Notes: a model not told the origin generated them from the sequence alone. Shown: positions 1-5,803, counted from the first letter of the stretch. The stretch: 8,538 nucleotides of DNA from Planctomycetota bacterium (GCA_021778575.1 JAJYCH010000157.1:1-8538), one strand, 5' to 3'. Made by a program: numbers and translations.

Positions 1-427
1 AGTCGCACGAGCAGCCCATCAGGCGAAGCTGGCTCAAGATCCGAGCTTCATACTCATCCTTCCAAGCCCAGATCCGACGGACCAATTCATCGCGGCCGAT
101 GTCGTGTCGGGTCTTGTTCTCTTCCTTGCGGAGCCGGGTCTCGACGACGGCCTGGGTGGCGATCCCCGCGTGGTCGGTGCCGGGCATCCAGAGGGCGTCG
201 AAGCCTTGCATCCGCTTCCAGCGAATCAAGATATCCTGGATCGTATTGTTGAGCGCATGACCCAGATGCAAAGCCCCGGTGACGTTCGGCGGCGGGATCA
301 CGATCGTGTAAGGCGGCTTGTCGCTCGCGGGATCGGCGTGAAAATACCCCTTTTCGAGCCAGAACGCATACCAGCGCTTCTGGGCTTCCTGGGGGTCGTA
401 TTGTTTGGGGAGTTCGGCGGTGGTCAT
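1..427 (-). CDS. valS: Valyl-tRNA synthetase, N-terminal part (runs off left edge)
   Basis: Class I aminoacyl-tRNA synthetase that charges tRNA-Val with valine in the cytoplasm. I read 142 codons on the minus strand from the ATG at 425-427 to the window edge without a stop. The start MTTAELPKQYDP and the following RWYAFWLEKGYFHAD are typical of ValS N-termini. The nucleotide-binding signature is clear: PPPNVTGALHLGHALN at about residues 46-60, with the HIGH motif as HLGH (54-57). It is followed by a TDHAGIATQ stretch (about 84-92) that is characteristic of ValS rather than IleS or LeuS. The KMSKS motif, editing domain and C-terminal coiled coil lie outside the window. No strong Shine-Dalgarno sequence precedes the ATG, but no upstream start fits better. 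An inverted pair of REP elements lies 65-123 bases upstream, in the leader or promoter region. The family assignment is secure; only truncation limits it. Confidence 0.96.
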   Translation of the reverse strand, partial: MTTAELPKQYDPQEAQKRWYAFWLEKGYFHADPASDKPPYTIVIPPPNVTGALHLGHALNNTIQDILIRWKRMQGFDALWMPGTDHAGIATQAVVETRLRKEENKTRHDIGRDELVRRIWAWKDEYEARILSQLRLMGCSCD

Positions 428-491
428 GCGAGGTCCAAGAATGGAGAATGTCATCCAATGGGAAATGCGATAATCTTCGCGATCAGTCAGC

Positions 492-513
492 GTAGGGCAG
501 GATTTATCCTGCC
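492..513 (+). repeat. REP element copy 1 (GTAG head plus palindrome)
   Basis: A GTAG tetranucleotide (492-495) is followed directly by the perfect 8-bp palindrome GGCAGGATTTATCCTGCC (496-513) with a TT loop. A GTAG or GGAG head followed by a palindrome is the known layout of REP elements recognised by RAYT transposases. The same unit occurs three more times in the window, twice flanking the RAYT gene. It lies between the small membrane protein gene and valS. Confidence 0.85.
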
Positions 514-528
514 GAAAACCGTCGAATA

Positions 529-550
529 GGAAGGATAAATTCTGCCCTAC
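529..550 (-). repeat. REP element copy 2, inverted and degenerate
   Basis: Read on the minus strand this is GTAG (550-547) plus GGCAGAATTTATCCTTCC, the same unit as copy 1 with two mismatches in its own stem. It faces copy 1 across a 15-base spacer, forming a BIME-like inverted pair. The outer 19 bases of the two copies (492-510 and 532-550) pair with each other almost perfectly, with one G-T pair, so a transcript across the pair could fold as one long hairpin instead of two short ones. No T-run follows on either strand, so it is not an obvious intrinsic terminator. Confidence 0.75.
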
Positions 551-577
551 CCGTGTATCATTCGAACGCAAACCGTT

Positions 578-964
578 CTAATGAAAAAATAAAGGTGGTA
601 CGAGAGTCAGAGCAAAGAGACCAAGACTGGTCAGAAACATCACCAATCCGCGTCGATCCCGTCGAACCCAGAACGCTCGACCTGCAAGAGTCATTGCCAA
701 CGTCGAACCTCCAATAGTAAAAAGACAGACTTCGCGCCAACCGAGTCGCGCAGGACGATTTTCCCATCTGGTCCCGGCCTTGGACCACGAGTCGATCGTT
801 TCATAAATGACAAAGCACATGACCAGTGCCAAGAAGAAAGCCGCAGCGAAGCAAGAGACAGCGGCGACAAAACTGCTCAGAGGACGTGGGCTTCGTTCGT
901 ATGCAATGAAATCTTCGACGATCGGAGTATCGGGAGCCTGGTAGAAGTTATCCTCTTCTTGCAT
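578..964 (-). CDS. Small three-helix membrane protein, function unknown
   Basis: A 128-residue protein I do not recognise. A soluble acidic N-terminus (MQEEDNFYQAPDTP, 1-14) precedes three hydrophobic segments at about residues 31-54, 77-95 and 106-127. An arginine-rich loop, WVRRDRRG (99-106), sits between the second and third. The protein ends PPLFFH immediately after the last helix. The start is supported by a good Shine-Dalgarno sequence: GGAGG (complement of 969-973) stands four bases before the ATG (962-964). It is read in the same direction as valS, 150 bases upstream of it, with REP copies 1 and 2 in the gap. The 5' end faces the RAYT gene divergently. The DNA seems richer in A and T than valS or cimA. 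There is no motif to suggest a function; it resembles the short hypothetical membrane proteins common in planctomycete genomes. Confidence 0.72.
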   Translation of the reverse strand: MQEEDNFYQAPDTPIVEDFIAYERSPRPLSSFVAAVSCFAAAFFLALVMCFVIYETIDSWSKAGTRWENRPARLGWREVCLFTIGGSTLAMTLAGRAFWVRRDRRGLVMFLTSLGLFALTLVPPLFFH

Positions 965-1018
965 ACCGCCTCCAAAAGTCTCTTCGAGGATGGCAAAGCT
1001 TGGCCATCTGTTGTAGGT

Positions 1019-1040
1019 GTAGGGCAGGAGTTATCCTGCC
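1019..1040 (+). repeat. REP element copy 3, upstream of the RAYT gene
   Basis: GTAG head at 1019-1022, then GGCAGGAGTTATCCTGCC (1023-1040). It differs from copy 1 by one base at the innermost stem position (G at 1030 instead of T), leaving a 7-bp stem. The three bases after the stem, GAA, are also shared with copy 1. It ends 26 bases before the chosen RAYT start codon. Confidence 0.82.
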
Positions 1041-1054
1041 GAAGGAATTCTTCG
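1040..1054 (+). other. Second hairpin in the RAYT leader
   Basis: CGAAG (1040-1044) and CTTCG (1050-1054) form a perfect 5-bp stem around the loop GAATT. It directly abuts REP copy 3 and ends 12 bases before the RAYT ATG. It could be part of the element end recognised by the transposase, or it could mask the start region in the mRNA. It is short, so chance is possible. Confidence 0.35.
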
Positions 1055-1066
1055 AGATACTTTTGC

Positions 1067-1633
1067 ATGCCGAACTACCGACGAAACTGGGTTCCCGGTG
1101 GGACGTTCTTCTTCACACTTGTGACCGCAGGACGTGTATTTTTGTTTCTCGAAGAATCAGCTCGCACACTGCTTGGACAGGGGCTGAGACTCGAGCGAGA
1201 GGCACGGCCCTTCACGATCGACGCGATCGTCCTCTTACCGGATCATCTTCACGTCATCTGGACACACCCTCCGGGTGATTTTGATTTTGCCATACGTTGG
1301 GCTTCGATCAAGTCTCGGTTCACTCGCGAGTGGTTAGATCTTGGAAATGACGATCGGCCTGTGCTTCCTGGTCAACAAAGAGAGGGACGTCGAGGCGTCT
1401 GGCAACCTCGGTTCATTGAACATACGATCCGGGATGAAGACGACTTGATCCAACATGTCAATTACATCCACTTCAATCCGGTCAAGCATGGCCTGGTTCG
1501 ATGCCCTCGCGATTGGCGCTGGACTTCATTCTTCCGGTACGTCCGATCGGGAGAATATCCGATCGATTGGGCTTGTTCGGGTAGTGGCGTTCCACCTTAT
1601 TACGATCGCGTGGATGCGAATTTGGTTGATTAG
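1067..1633 (+). CDS. REP-associated tyrosine transposase (RAYT, Y1/HUH family)
   Basis: A 188-residue single-domain Y1 transposase of the IS200-like superfamily, which cuts and rejoins single-stranded DNA at REP hairpins. The start MPNYRRNWVPGGTFFFTLVT is typical of RAYTs. The metal-binding HUH motif is HLH at residues 60-62 in the context LLPDHLHVIW. The catalytic tyrosine is Tyr133 in HVNYIHFNPVKHGLV, the family signature. GVWQPRFIEHTIRDEDDL (110-127) is also characteristic. All key residues are present and there is no frameshift, so the enzyme looks intact. I chose the ATG at 1067 because an earlier in-frame ATG (959) would overlap the divergent membrane-protein gene and translate through REP copy 3, adding 36 residues unlike the family. 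No clear Shine-Dalgarno sequence is seen, which may mean low expression. The stop codon lies 40 bases from the convergent cimA stop. Confidence 0.93.
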   Translation: MPNYRRNWVPGGTFFFTLVTAGRVFLFLEESARTLLGQGLRLEREARPFTIDAIVLLPDHLHVIWTHPPGDFDFAIRWASIKSRFTREWLDLGNDDRPVLPGQQREGRRGVWQPRFIEHTIRDEDDLIQHVNYIHFNPVKHGLVRCPRDWRWTSFFRYVRSGEYPIDWACSGSGVPPYYDRVDANLVD

Positions 1634-1660
1634 AAAAAAGACGGCAGGATAAATCCTGCC
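1634..1660 (-). terminator. Intrinsic terminator of cimA built from a REP hairpin
   Basis: In the direction of cimA transcription, a perfect 8-bp GC-rich stem (1660-1643, TT loop) starts 13 bases after the TGA stop. Three bases later comes a run of six T (1639-1634). Hairpin plus T-run is the usual form of a Rho-independent terminator. In the RAYT direction no T-run follows the stem, so it should act on cimA only. The T-run lies directly against the RAYT stop codon (1631-1633). Confidence 0.65.
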
Positions 1661-1664
1661 CTAC
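1643..1664 (-). repeat. REP element copy 4, downstream of the RAYT gene
   Basis: Read on the minus strand: GTAG (1664-1661) and then GGCAGGATTTATCCTGCC (1660-1643), identical to copy 1 and with a perfect stem. It lies in the 40-base gap between the convergent RAYT and cimA genes and forms the hairpin of the probable cimA terminator. Confidence 0.85.
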
Positions 1665-1673
1665 GGGTTAGGA

Positions 1674-3272
1674 TCAAACTCCGACCCCGGCCAGCGACGT
1701 TTTCGCGTTGACCCTCGCATCCTTCGCCAGCTTGTGGTCGAAGGCGTCGATCAGGGCCATCCAGCTCGCCTCGATCATGTTCTCGGAGACCCCGACGGTC
1801 CCCCAGACCTCGTCGCCGTCCTGGCTCTCGATCACGACTCTTACTCTTGCCGCAGTTCCGGCCCGGTCGTTGATCACCCGGACCTTGAAGTCGACGAGCC
1901 TCATCTCTTTCAACCGAGGGAAGTGGGGTTCGAGGGCTTTTCGAAGGGCAAGGTCGAGCGCGTTGACCGGACCGTCTCCTTCTCCGACGGTGTGCTCGAC
2001 GGATTCGCCGACGCGGAGCTTCACGGTCGCCTCGGTCACGGCGGCATTGCCGGATTCGCCGACGACGCTCACTCGGTAGCCAAGTCTTTCAAATTTTGGG
2101 TGATACCGTCCAGCCAGCTTCTCGACCAGGAGGACGAACGAGGCTTCGGCGGCCTCGAACTGATAGCCCTCGTTTTCAAGATCCTGGACGCGGTCGAGGA
2201 CCTTCGTCAGCAGGGCGTTATCTTGATCGAGGCCATGTTCGCCCAGCTTCTCGGCGATGTTCGACTTGCCGGACAGCTCGCTCACCAGCACCCGGCGCTC
2301 GTTGCCGACGAGCGAGGGGTCGATGTGTTCGTAACTGCTGGCGTTCTTGCGGATTCCGTGGACATGCATCCCGCCTTTATGGGCAAAGGCGCTCGAACCG
2401 ACGAACGGTTGACCGGTCCGGAAGTTCATGTTCGCCGTCTCGTAGACGAACCGGGAGACTTCGGTCAGTCGCGCTAGGCTGCCTGGTCGAAGGAGGTCGT
2501 AGCCTTCGTACTTGAGCGCGAGGTTGGCGACGACGCTGCAAATATCGACGTTGCCGCAACGTTCGCCGATGCCGTTGATGGTTCCCTGGACCTGCGTGGC
2601 CCCCCTGGCGATCGCGGCCAGGGTGTTGGCGACGGCCAGCTCGCCATCGTTGTGGGTGTGGATACCGATCGGGACCGAGAACGCGGCCTTGACGGCATCG
2701 ACGGCCTTCGCGATTCCTTCTGGGAGGGTCCCGCCGTTGGTGTCGCAGAGAACGAGCCAACTGGCTCCAGCGGCGACGGCGGCTTGCAGGGTCTTCAAGG
2801 CATAGTCGGGGTTGAGGCGGAAGCCGTCGAAGAAGTGCTCGGCGTCGTAGACGACTTCCGAAACCTTGCTCCCGCAGAACGCGACGGAGTCGGCGATCAT
2901 CCGGCAGTTCTCTTCCAGCGAGACGCCGAGGACTTCGGTCACCTGGAAATCCCAGCTCTTGCCGACAATCGTCACCACCGGAGCGCCGGAGCTGACGAGC
3001 GCCTTCATCCCGGTATCGTCCTCAGCGGCGATGTCCTTTCGGCGAGTCATTCCGAAGGCCGTGACTCGGGCGTGGGCCAGGTCGAGGTCGCGGACAGCTC
3101 GAAAGTACGCTTCGTCCTTCGGGTTCGAGAGAGGATAGCCGCCTTCGATATAGTCGACACCCAGCTCGTCGAGCCGCTCGGTGATCCGGAGCTTGTCCTG
3201 GAGCGAGAAGTTGACGCCTTCGCCCTGGCTCCCGTCGCGCAAGGTTGTGTCGTAGATGGCGATCCGAGTCAT
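1674..3272 (-). CDS. cimA: (R)-citramalate synthase
   Basis: Condenses acetyl-CoA with pyruvate to (R)-citramalate, the first step of the threonine-independent route to 2-oxobutyrate and isoleucine. The 532-residue protein has the HMGL-like/LeuA barrel at about 1-280. It carries YDTTLRDGSQGEG near the N-terminus (residues 7-19), metal-binding HTHND (205-209) and NGIGERCGN (233-241). A regulatory LeuA-type dimer domain occupies about 405-520. The substitution of GSQGEG for the GEQ of isopropylmalate synthases, together with the total length, points to the CimA type (TIGR00977-like) rather than LeuA. I chose the ATG at 3270-3272, which has GAGG ten bases upstream. A TTG two codons earlier is also in frame but less likely. 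The gene stands alone, convergent with the RAYT gene and divergent from the repressor gene. No other branched-chain biosynthesis gene is visible. Feedback inhibition by isoleucine through the C-terminal domain is known for the family and is inferred here. Confidence 0.93.
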   Translation of the reverse strand: MTRIAIYDTTLRDGSQGEGVNFSLQDKLRITERLDELGVDYIEGGYPLSNPKDEAYFRAVRDLDLAHARVTAFGMTRRKDIAAEDDTGMKALVSSGAPVVTIVGKSWDFQVTEVLGVSLEENCRMIADSVAFCGSKVSEVVYDAEHFFDGFRLNPDYALKTLQAAVAAGASWLVLCDTNGGTLPEGIAKAVDAVKAAFSVPIGIHTHNDGELAVANTLAAIARGATQVQGTINGIGERCGNVDICSVVANLALKYEGYDLLRPGSLARLTEVSRFVYETANMNFRTGQPFVGSSAFAHKGGMHVHGIRKNASSYEHIDPSLVGNERRVLVSELSGKSNIAEKLGEHGLDQDNALLTKVLDRVQDLENEGYQFEAAEASFVLLVEKLAGRYHPKFERLGYRVSVVGESGNAAVTEATVKLRVGESVEHTVGEGDGPVNALDLALRKALEPHFPRLKEMRLVDFKVRVINDRAGTAARVRVVIESQDGDEVWGTVGVSENMIEASWMALIDAFDHKLAKDARVNAKTSLAGVGV

Positions 3273-3345
3273 GGCCAATTTACCTCGACGCCCAAAGGCG
3301 GGCTGACTGTCGATCCCCGCTCAATCGGGCGATCGTCATTTTCCT

Positions 3346-3375
3346 ATCATAAGAAACCAAGCGACCGGGCGACAC
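3346..3375 (-). promoter_or_regulatory. Possible cimA promoter (weak)
   Basis: On the minus strand, TATGAT (complement of 3346-3351) matches the sigma-70 -10 box at five of six positions, about 75 bases before the cimA ATG. The best -35 candidate, GTGTCG (complement of 3370-3375) at 18-base spacing, matches at only three positions. The -10 box stands out in a GC-rich stretch, but the assignment is tentative. Confidence 0.28.
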
Positions 3376-3615
3376 CCAGACACTCCGACTTCGCTTCGGT
3401 TCGTGACGGATCAAGCGATTCTGACTACAAGCGAGTCAAAAACCCGGAAAGATTTTCGACGGGACTTGTCCCAAGCAGGGGCATTCTGCGTAAAATGAAA
3501 CAATTGGTAGACCCCGGTTCCAATTCCCCCGGATCGAGTACAATTGGCCCGAAGTTGAAATACAACAGGGACTTCGTGATTGCAACCACGGGTGTCTGTT
3601 TTTCGACGGGCAGGG

Positions 3616-3654
3616 TTGTCAGGTCGTTGACCGGGCGTTACTTTACGTCAACGA
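3616..3654 (+). promoter_or_regulatory. Candidate promoter with inverted-repeat operator for the repressor/protease pair
   Basis: TTGTCA (3616-3621) and TACTTT (3639-3644) at 17-base spacing form a plausible sigma-70 promoter, matching five and three of six consensus positions. Overlapping it is a perfect 8-base inverted repeat: TCGTTGAC (3624-3631) in the spacer and GTCAACGA (3647-3654) just after the -10 box, with 15 bases between the arms. A dimeric repressor bound here would block the promoter. BlaI-family proteins usually repress their own operon, so this is a candidate autoregulatory operator. It does not match the TACA-N-TGTA type operators known from Firmicutes, so the link to this BlaI is inference. 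Confidence 0.42.
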
Positions 3655-3681
3655 GATCGTTCGTTTTCGAGGGGACCCACG

Positions 3682-4125
3682 GTGCGCAAAGTTCAAATGG
3701 TGACAGACCGGGAACTCGAGATTCTCAAGATTCTCTGGGCGCTCGGCAAAGCAAGCGTTCGCGAGGTTCAGGATGAACTGAACAAACTGCCGGACACGGT
3801 GGACAACCCCGTGGCTTACAGCACGGTCCAGACGCTCCTGAACATCATGGAGGATAAGAAGGGGCTCGTCCGACATGTCGTCGAAGGGCGAACCTTCATC
3901 TATATTCCGAAAAAATCGTCGGATCGGACGATCCGTGAGTTGACCAAACGATTCGTCGATCGCGTCTTCGATGGAGCCATCGACCGGATGATGGTTGCCC
4001 TGCTCGACACCAAACCGCCCAGCGCCGCCGAGTTCGATCGGCTTCGAGCCATGATCGACGAAGCCCAGAAACAGGCGGACGAACGAGCCGATGAACCGGT
4101 CGGATCGAAACTGGAAGTCGACTGA
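3682..4125 (+). CDS. BlaI/MecI/CopY-family transcriptional repressor
   Basis: A 147-residue winged-helix repressor of the family that controls beta-lactamase and other genes and is inactivated by proteolysis through an M56 partner. The N-terminal opening VTDRELEILKILWALGKASVREVQDEL (7-33) is typical. AYSTVQTLLNIMEDKKGLV (45-63) contains the DNA-recognition helix, and VEGRTFIYIP (67-76) forms the wing. The C-terminal half (about 82-110) is the predicted dimerisation region. A longer, charged tail (about 111-147) follows. The start is GTG at 3682, supported by GAGGGG (3669-3674) seven bases upstream; an ATG five codons later is possible but poorly placed. The M56 protease gene follows on the same strand, 65 bases after the stop. 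The target genes beyond its own operon are unknown. Confidence 0.93.
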   Translation: MRKVQMVTDRELEILKILWALGKASVREVQDELNKLPDTVDNPVAYSTVQTLLNIMEDKKGLVRHVVEGRTFIYIPKKSSDRTIRELTKRFVDRVFDGAIDRMMVALLDTKPPSAAEFDRLRAMIDEAQKQADERADEPVGSKLEVD

Positions 4126-4190
4126 CGGACCGTACTCGGTTGGTTGACGGCGACTTTCTTCGACGGAACTTCCGAATCGGGGATTTCCCG

Positions 4191-5675
4191 ATGGCTGGCT
4201 GGCTCGATCGGGTCGGAACGACCTTGCTCGACGCGACACTGGCGGCAACCGCCATCACCGGGTTGGTGATTCTGGCGATGCTCCAGTGCCGACAGCCGGC
4301 GCGCCGACTCGTCTGGTCCCGGGCGGGCTTGCTCGCCACGCTGGTCCTGGTCCCACTCGCTGCGCTCAATCCGGTCGAGCGAATCGATCTTCGCGGTTCG
4401 ATTACCGCTTTTTTCCATTCAGGCTCGTCGGAATGCAGGCGGTCGGTTCCGCCACGTGGCGTGGCAAATCCTGGTCTGGAACCAGCCGACCCCTGGCAAG
4501 TTCCGGGAACTTTGCAATCTCCCGAGACGCGGATCTCTCGCCGGGTCGCACATGGGGTTGTGGTTGCCTATCTTCTGGGTCTGATGATGGCGCTGGGGTG
4601 GCTTGGTCTGGGTCTGGCCGGAGTTTTCGGTTTGATCCGTAGCGGTACATTTCCTTCAGCACAGGTTGTTGAACTTTATGAATCATTACCCCTCTCGGCT
4701 CGGTCGGTTCGGCCTCTCTTGATGATTTCGGGACGAGTCTCCCGTCCTGTCCTGATTGGCGTCCACCGCGCAGTGATCTTGATCCCTCCCGAACTGGAAA
4801 ATCCCGACTCGGTGGATCGGCTCCGACTTTGTTTGCTCCACGAACTGGCCCATGTCGAGAACCGGGATCATTATTTTCGACCCGTCGCGTCGCTCGCCGA
4901 ATCGGTCTGGTTCTTTCTGCCCACATTCTGGTGGATTCGCGACCAGTTAAAGCTTGACCAGGAGTTCCTTGCCGATCGCTGGGCGGTCGCGCATTTTGGA
5001 ACCTCCAACCGGTATGCGTCGTCCTTGCTCGGCATTGCCGGTCCGCAGAAGACTCACCCGGTCATTGAGGCGAAGCCAGAAGTCGCGGCGCTCCCTTCCC
5101 GGGTCCCCGAAGCGGCCTCGGCGCTTGTTCAACGGATTCAGATGCTTCTGAAATGTCCGTTTCCGATCGAGGGCGAAACCCCCGTGTGGTGGCGCTGGTC
5201 GACCGCGTTGACTCTTGCGCTTGCCACCCTGGCGGCGTCGTGTTTGACCCTTCGTGGACTGGAAACGGAGTGGGGTTCGAGTTCCGCAGCCGCTCACGAC
5301 CTTGTTCGGACGTTTGAACTTGCCGATCTTGTCCTTGAACCGCGATCAGGCCGGTCAGTTCCGTTTGAATTACATTATCGACTTCCTGGTGAATTTGTTT
5401 TGAGTCTGGAAGTATTAGCGCCCGCCGATCAACTTGGCGGCATGGATGTGATCGGTCATGCGCTGGCTCGATCCGGACAACCGACCGTGGCCAGCTTGAC
5501 CGGGCCGACCTGGCATCGCGTCCAGATACGTCGTCTCCAGGGGTTCGATTTCGTCGAGGTCGACGATCTTGCCTGGTCGTCGGCGCTGGTACCCGAAGAG
5601 GTCAACATCTGGCTGACCTTGCGACCGTTGCCGACGGGCACGACTCGAATCCGGAATCTCAAGATCGAGTGGTGA
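4191..5675 (+). CDS. M56-family membrane metalloprotease, BlaR1/MecR1-like, with an atypical sensor domain
   Basis: The presumed membrane signal transducer that cleaves, or triggers cleavage of, the upstream BlaI-type repressor. I chose the ATG at 4191 (494 residues; GGGGA seven bases upstream). A TTG at 4140 is also in frame but has no such support. Predicted membrane helices lie at about residues 12-31, 45-59, 119-149 and 339-357. The zinc protease motif is HELAH (217-221) in CLLHELAHVENRDH, with the third ligand probably Glu258 in DQEFLADRWA. The M56 core is therefore complete. After the last helix, about 125 residues (about 368-494) form a mostly beta-strand domain ending RIRNLKIEW. It lacks the SxxK, SxN and KTG motifs of the penicillin-binding sensor of BlaR1/MecR1, so beta-lactams are probably not the signal. 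This domain should face the periplasm. I cannot name its ligand. Confidence 0.9.
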   Translation: MAGWLDRVGTTLLDATLAATAITGLVILAMLQCRQPARRLVWSRAGLLATLVLVPLAALNPVERIDLRGSITAFFHSGSSECRRSVPPRGVANPGLEPADPWQVPGTLQSPETRISRRVAHGVVVAYLLGLMMALGWLGLGLAGVFGLIRSGTFPSAQVVELYESLPLSARSVRPLLMISGRVSRPVLIGVHRAVILIPPELENPDSVDRLRLCLLHELAHVENRDHYFRPVASLAESVWFFLPTFWWIRDQLKLDQEFLADRWAVAHFGTSNRYASSLLGIAGPQKTHPVIEAKPEVAALPSRVPEAASALVQRIQMLLKCPFPIEGETPVWWRWSTALTLALATLAASCLTLRGLETEWGSSSAAAHDLVRTFELADLVLEPRSGRSVPFELHYRLPGEFVLSLEVLAPADQLGGMDVIGHALARSGQPTVASLTGPTWHRVQIRRLQGFDFVEVDDLAWSSALVPEEVNIWLTLRPLPTGTTRIRNLKIEW

Positions 5676-5689
5676 TTTGACTTCGTGGG

Positions 5690-5709
5690 CGCATTGATTC
5701 ATAAATGCG
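5690..5709 (+). terminator. Weak hairpin after the M56 gene
   Basis: CGCATT (5690-5695) and AATGCG (5704-5709) form a 6-bp stem around an 8-base loop, starting 14 bases after the M56 stop. No T-run follows, so it is at best a weak or Rho-assisted terminator or an mRNA-stabilising hairpin. It may be chance. Confidence 0.22.
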
Positions 5710-5803
5710 TTGAAGCGGGTAGCGATTTCGATACGCGAATGACTTTCGAGATTGTATCAAAGATTTACATTATGCTGAATCTCTTAAAATCTTTTTCGTT
5801 CAT

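Larger units (their letters stand above)
1019..1664 (+). mobile_element. RAYT unit: transposase gene bracketed by inward-facing REPs
   Basis: The transposase gene at 1067-1633 is bracketed by one REP in plus orientation (1019-1040) and one in minus orientation (1643-1664). Both have the GTAG head on the outside and share their palindrome, apart from one base next to the loop. This is the organisation described for RAYT loci (REPtrons), which are related to IS200/IS605 elements. I saw no flanking direct repeats, as expected for single-strand Y1 chemistry. Whether the unit is still mobile or is a fixed host gene cannot be told from one copy. Confidence 0.75.
3273..3681. other. Divergent intergenic region between cimA and the repressor gene
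   Basis: A 409-base stretch with no convincing gene; open frames crossing it are extensions or shadows of neighbours. It must hold both divergent promoters. Apart from the two promoter candidates listed separately, it contains a perfect 12-base palindrome GGGACTTGTCCC (3461-3472). It also has CAATTGG twice in the same orientation, 40 bases apart (3501-3507 and 3541-3547), with the inverse CCAATT at 3520-3525 between them. These could be protein-binding sites, but no known operator is recognised. No riboswitch or leader peptide was seen. Confidence 0.6.

Noticed and set aside
428..577. Possible T-box or other riboswitch before valS
   Set aside because: The gap is only 150 bases, is mostly occupied by the two REPs, and shows no T-box consensus or terminator hairpin with a T-run.
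959..1066. 36-residue N-terminal extension of the RAYT from the ATG at 959
   Set aside because: It overlaps the divergent membrane-protein start and runs through REP copy 3; the family N-terminus begins at the ATG at 1067.
492..1664. CRISPR-like repeat array
   Set aside because: The four repeats are palindromic, in mixed orientation and irregularly spaced, and flank a Y1 transposase; they fit REP elements, not CRISPR.
3501..3547. Stretch with GGTAGA and GGTTCCAATTCC resembling D-loop and T-arm pieces of a tRNA
   Set aside because: The elements are far too close together, there is no anticodon arm and no acceptor stem pairing, so this is neither a tRNA nor a demonstrable remnant.
2652..3776. 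Long plus-strand open frame of 374 codons opposite cimA and across the intergenic region
   Set aside because: It is the antisense shadow of a clear, conserved cimA gene in GC-rich DNA; the translated product shows no domain.
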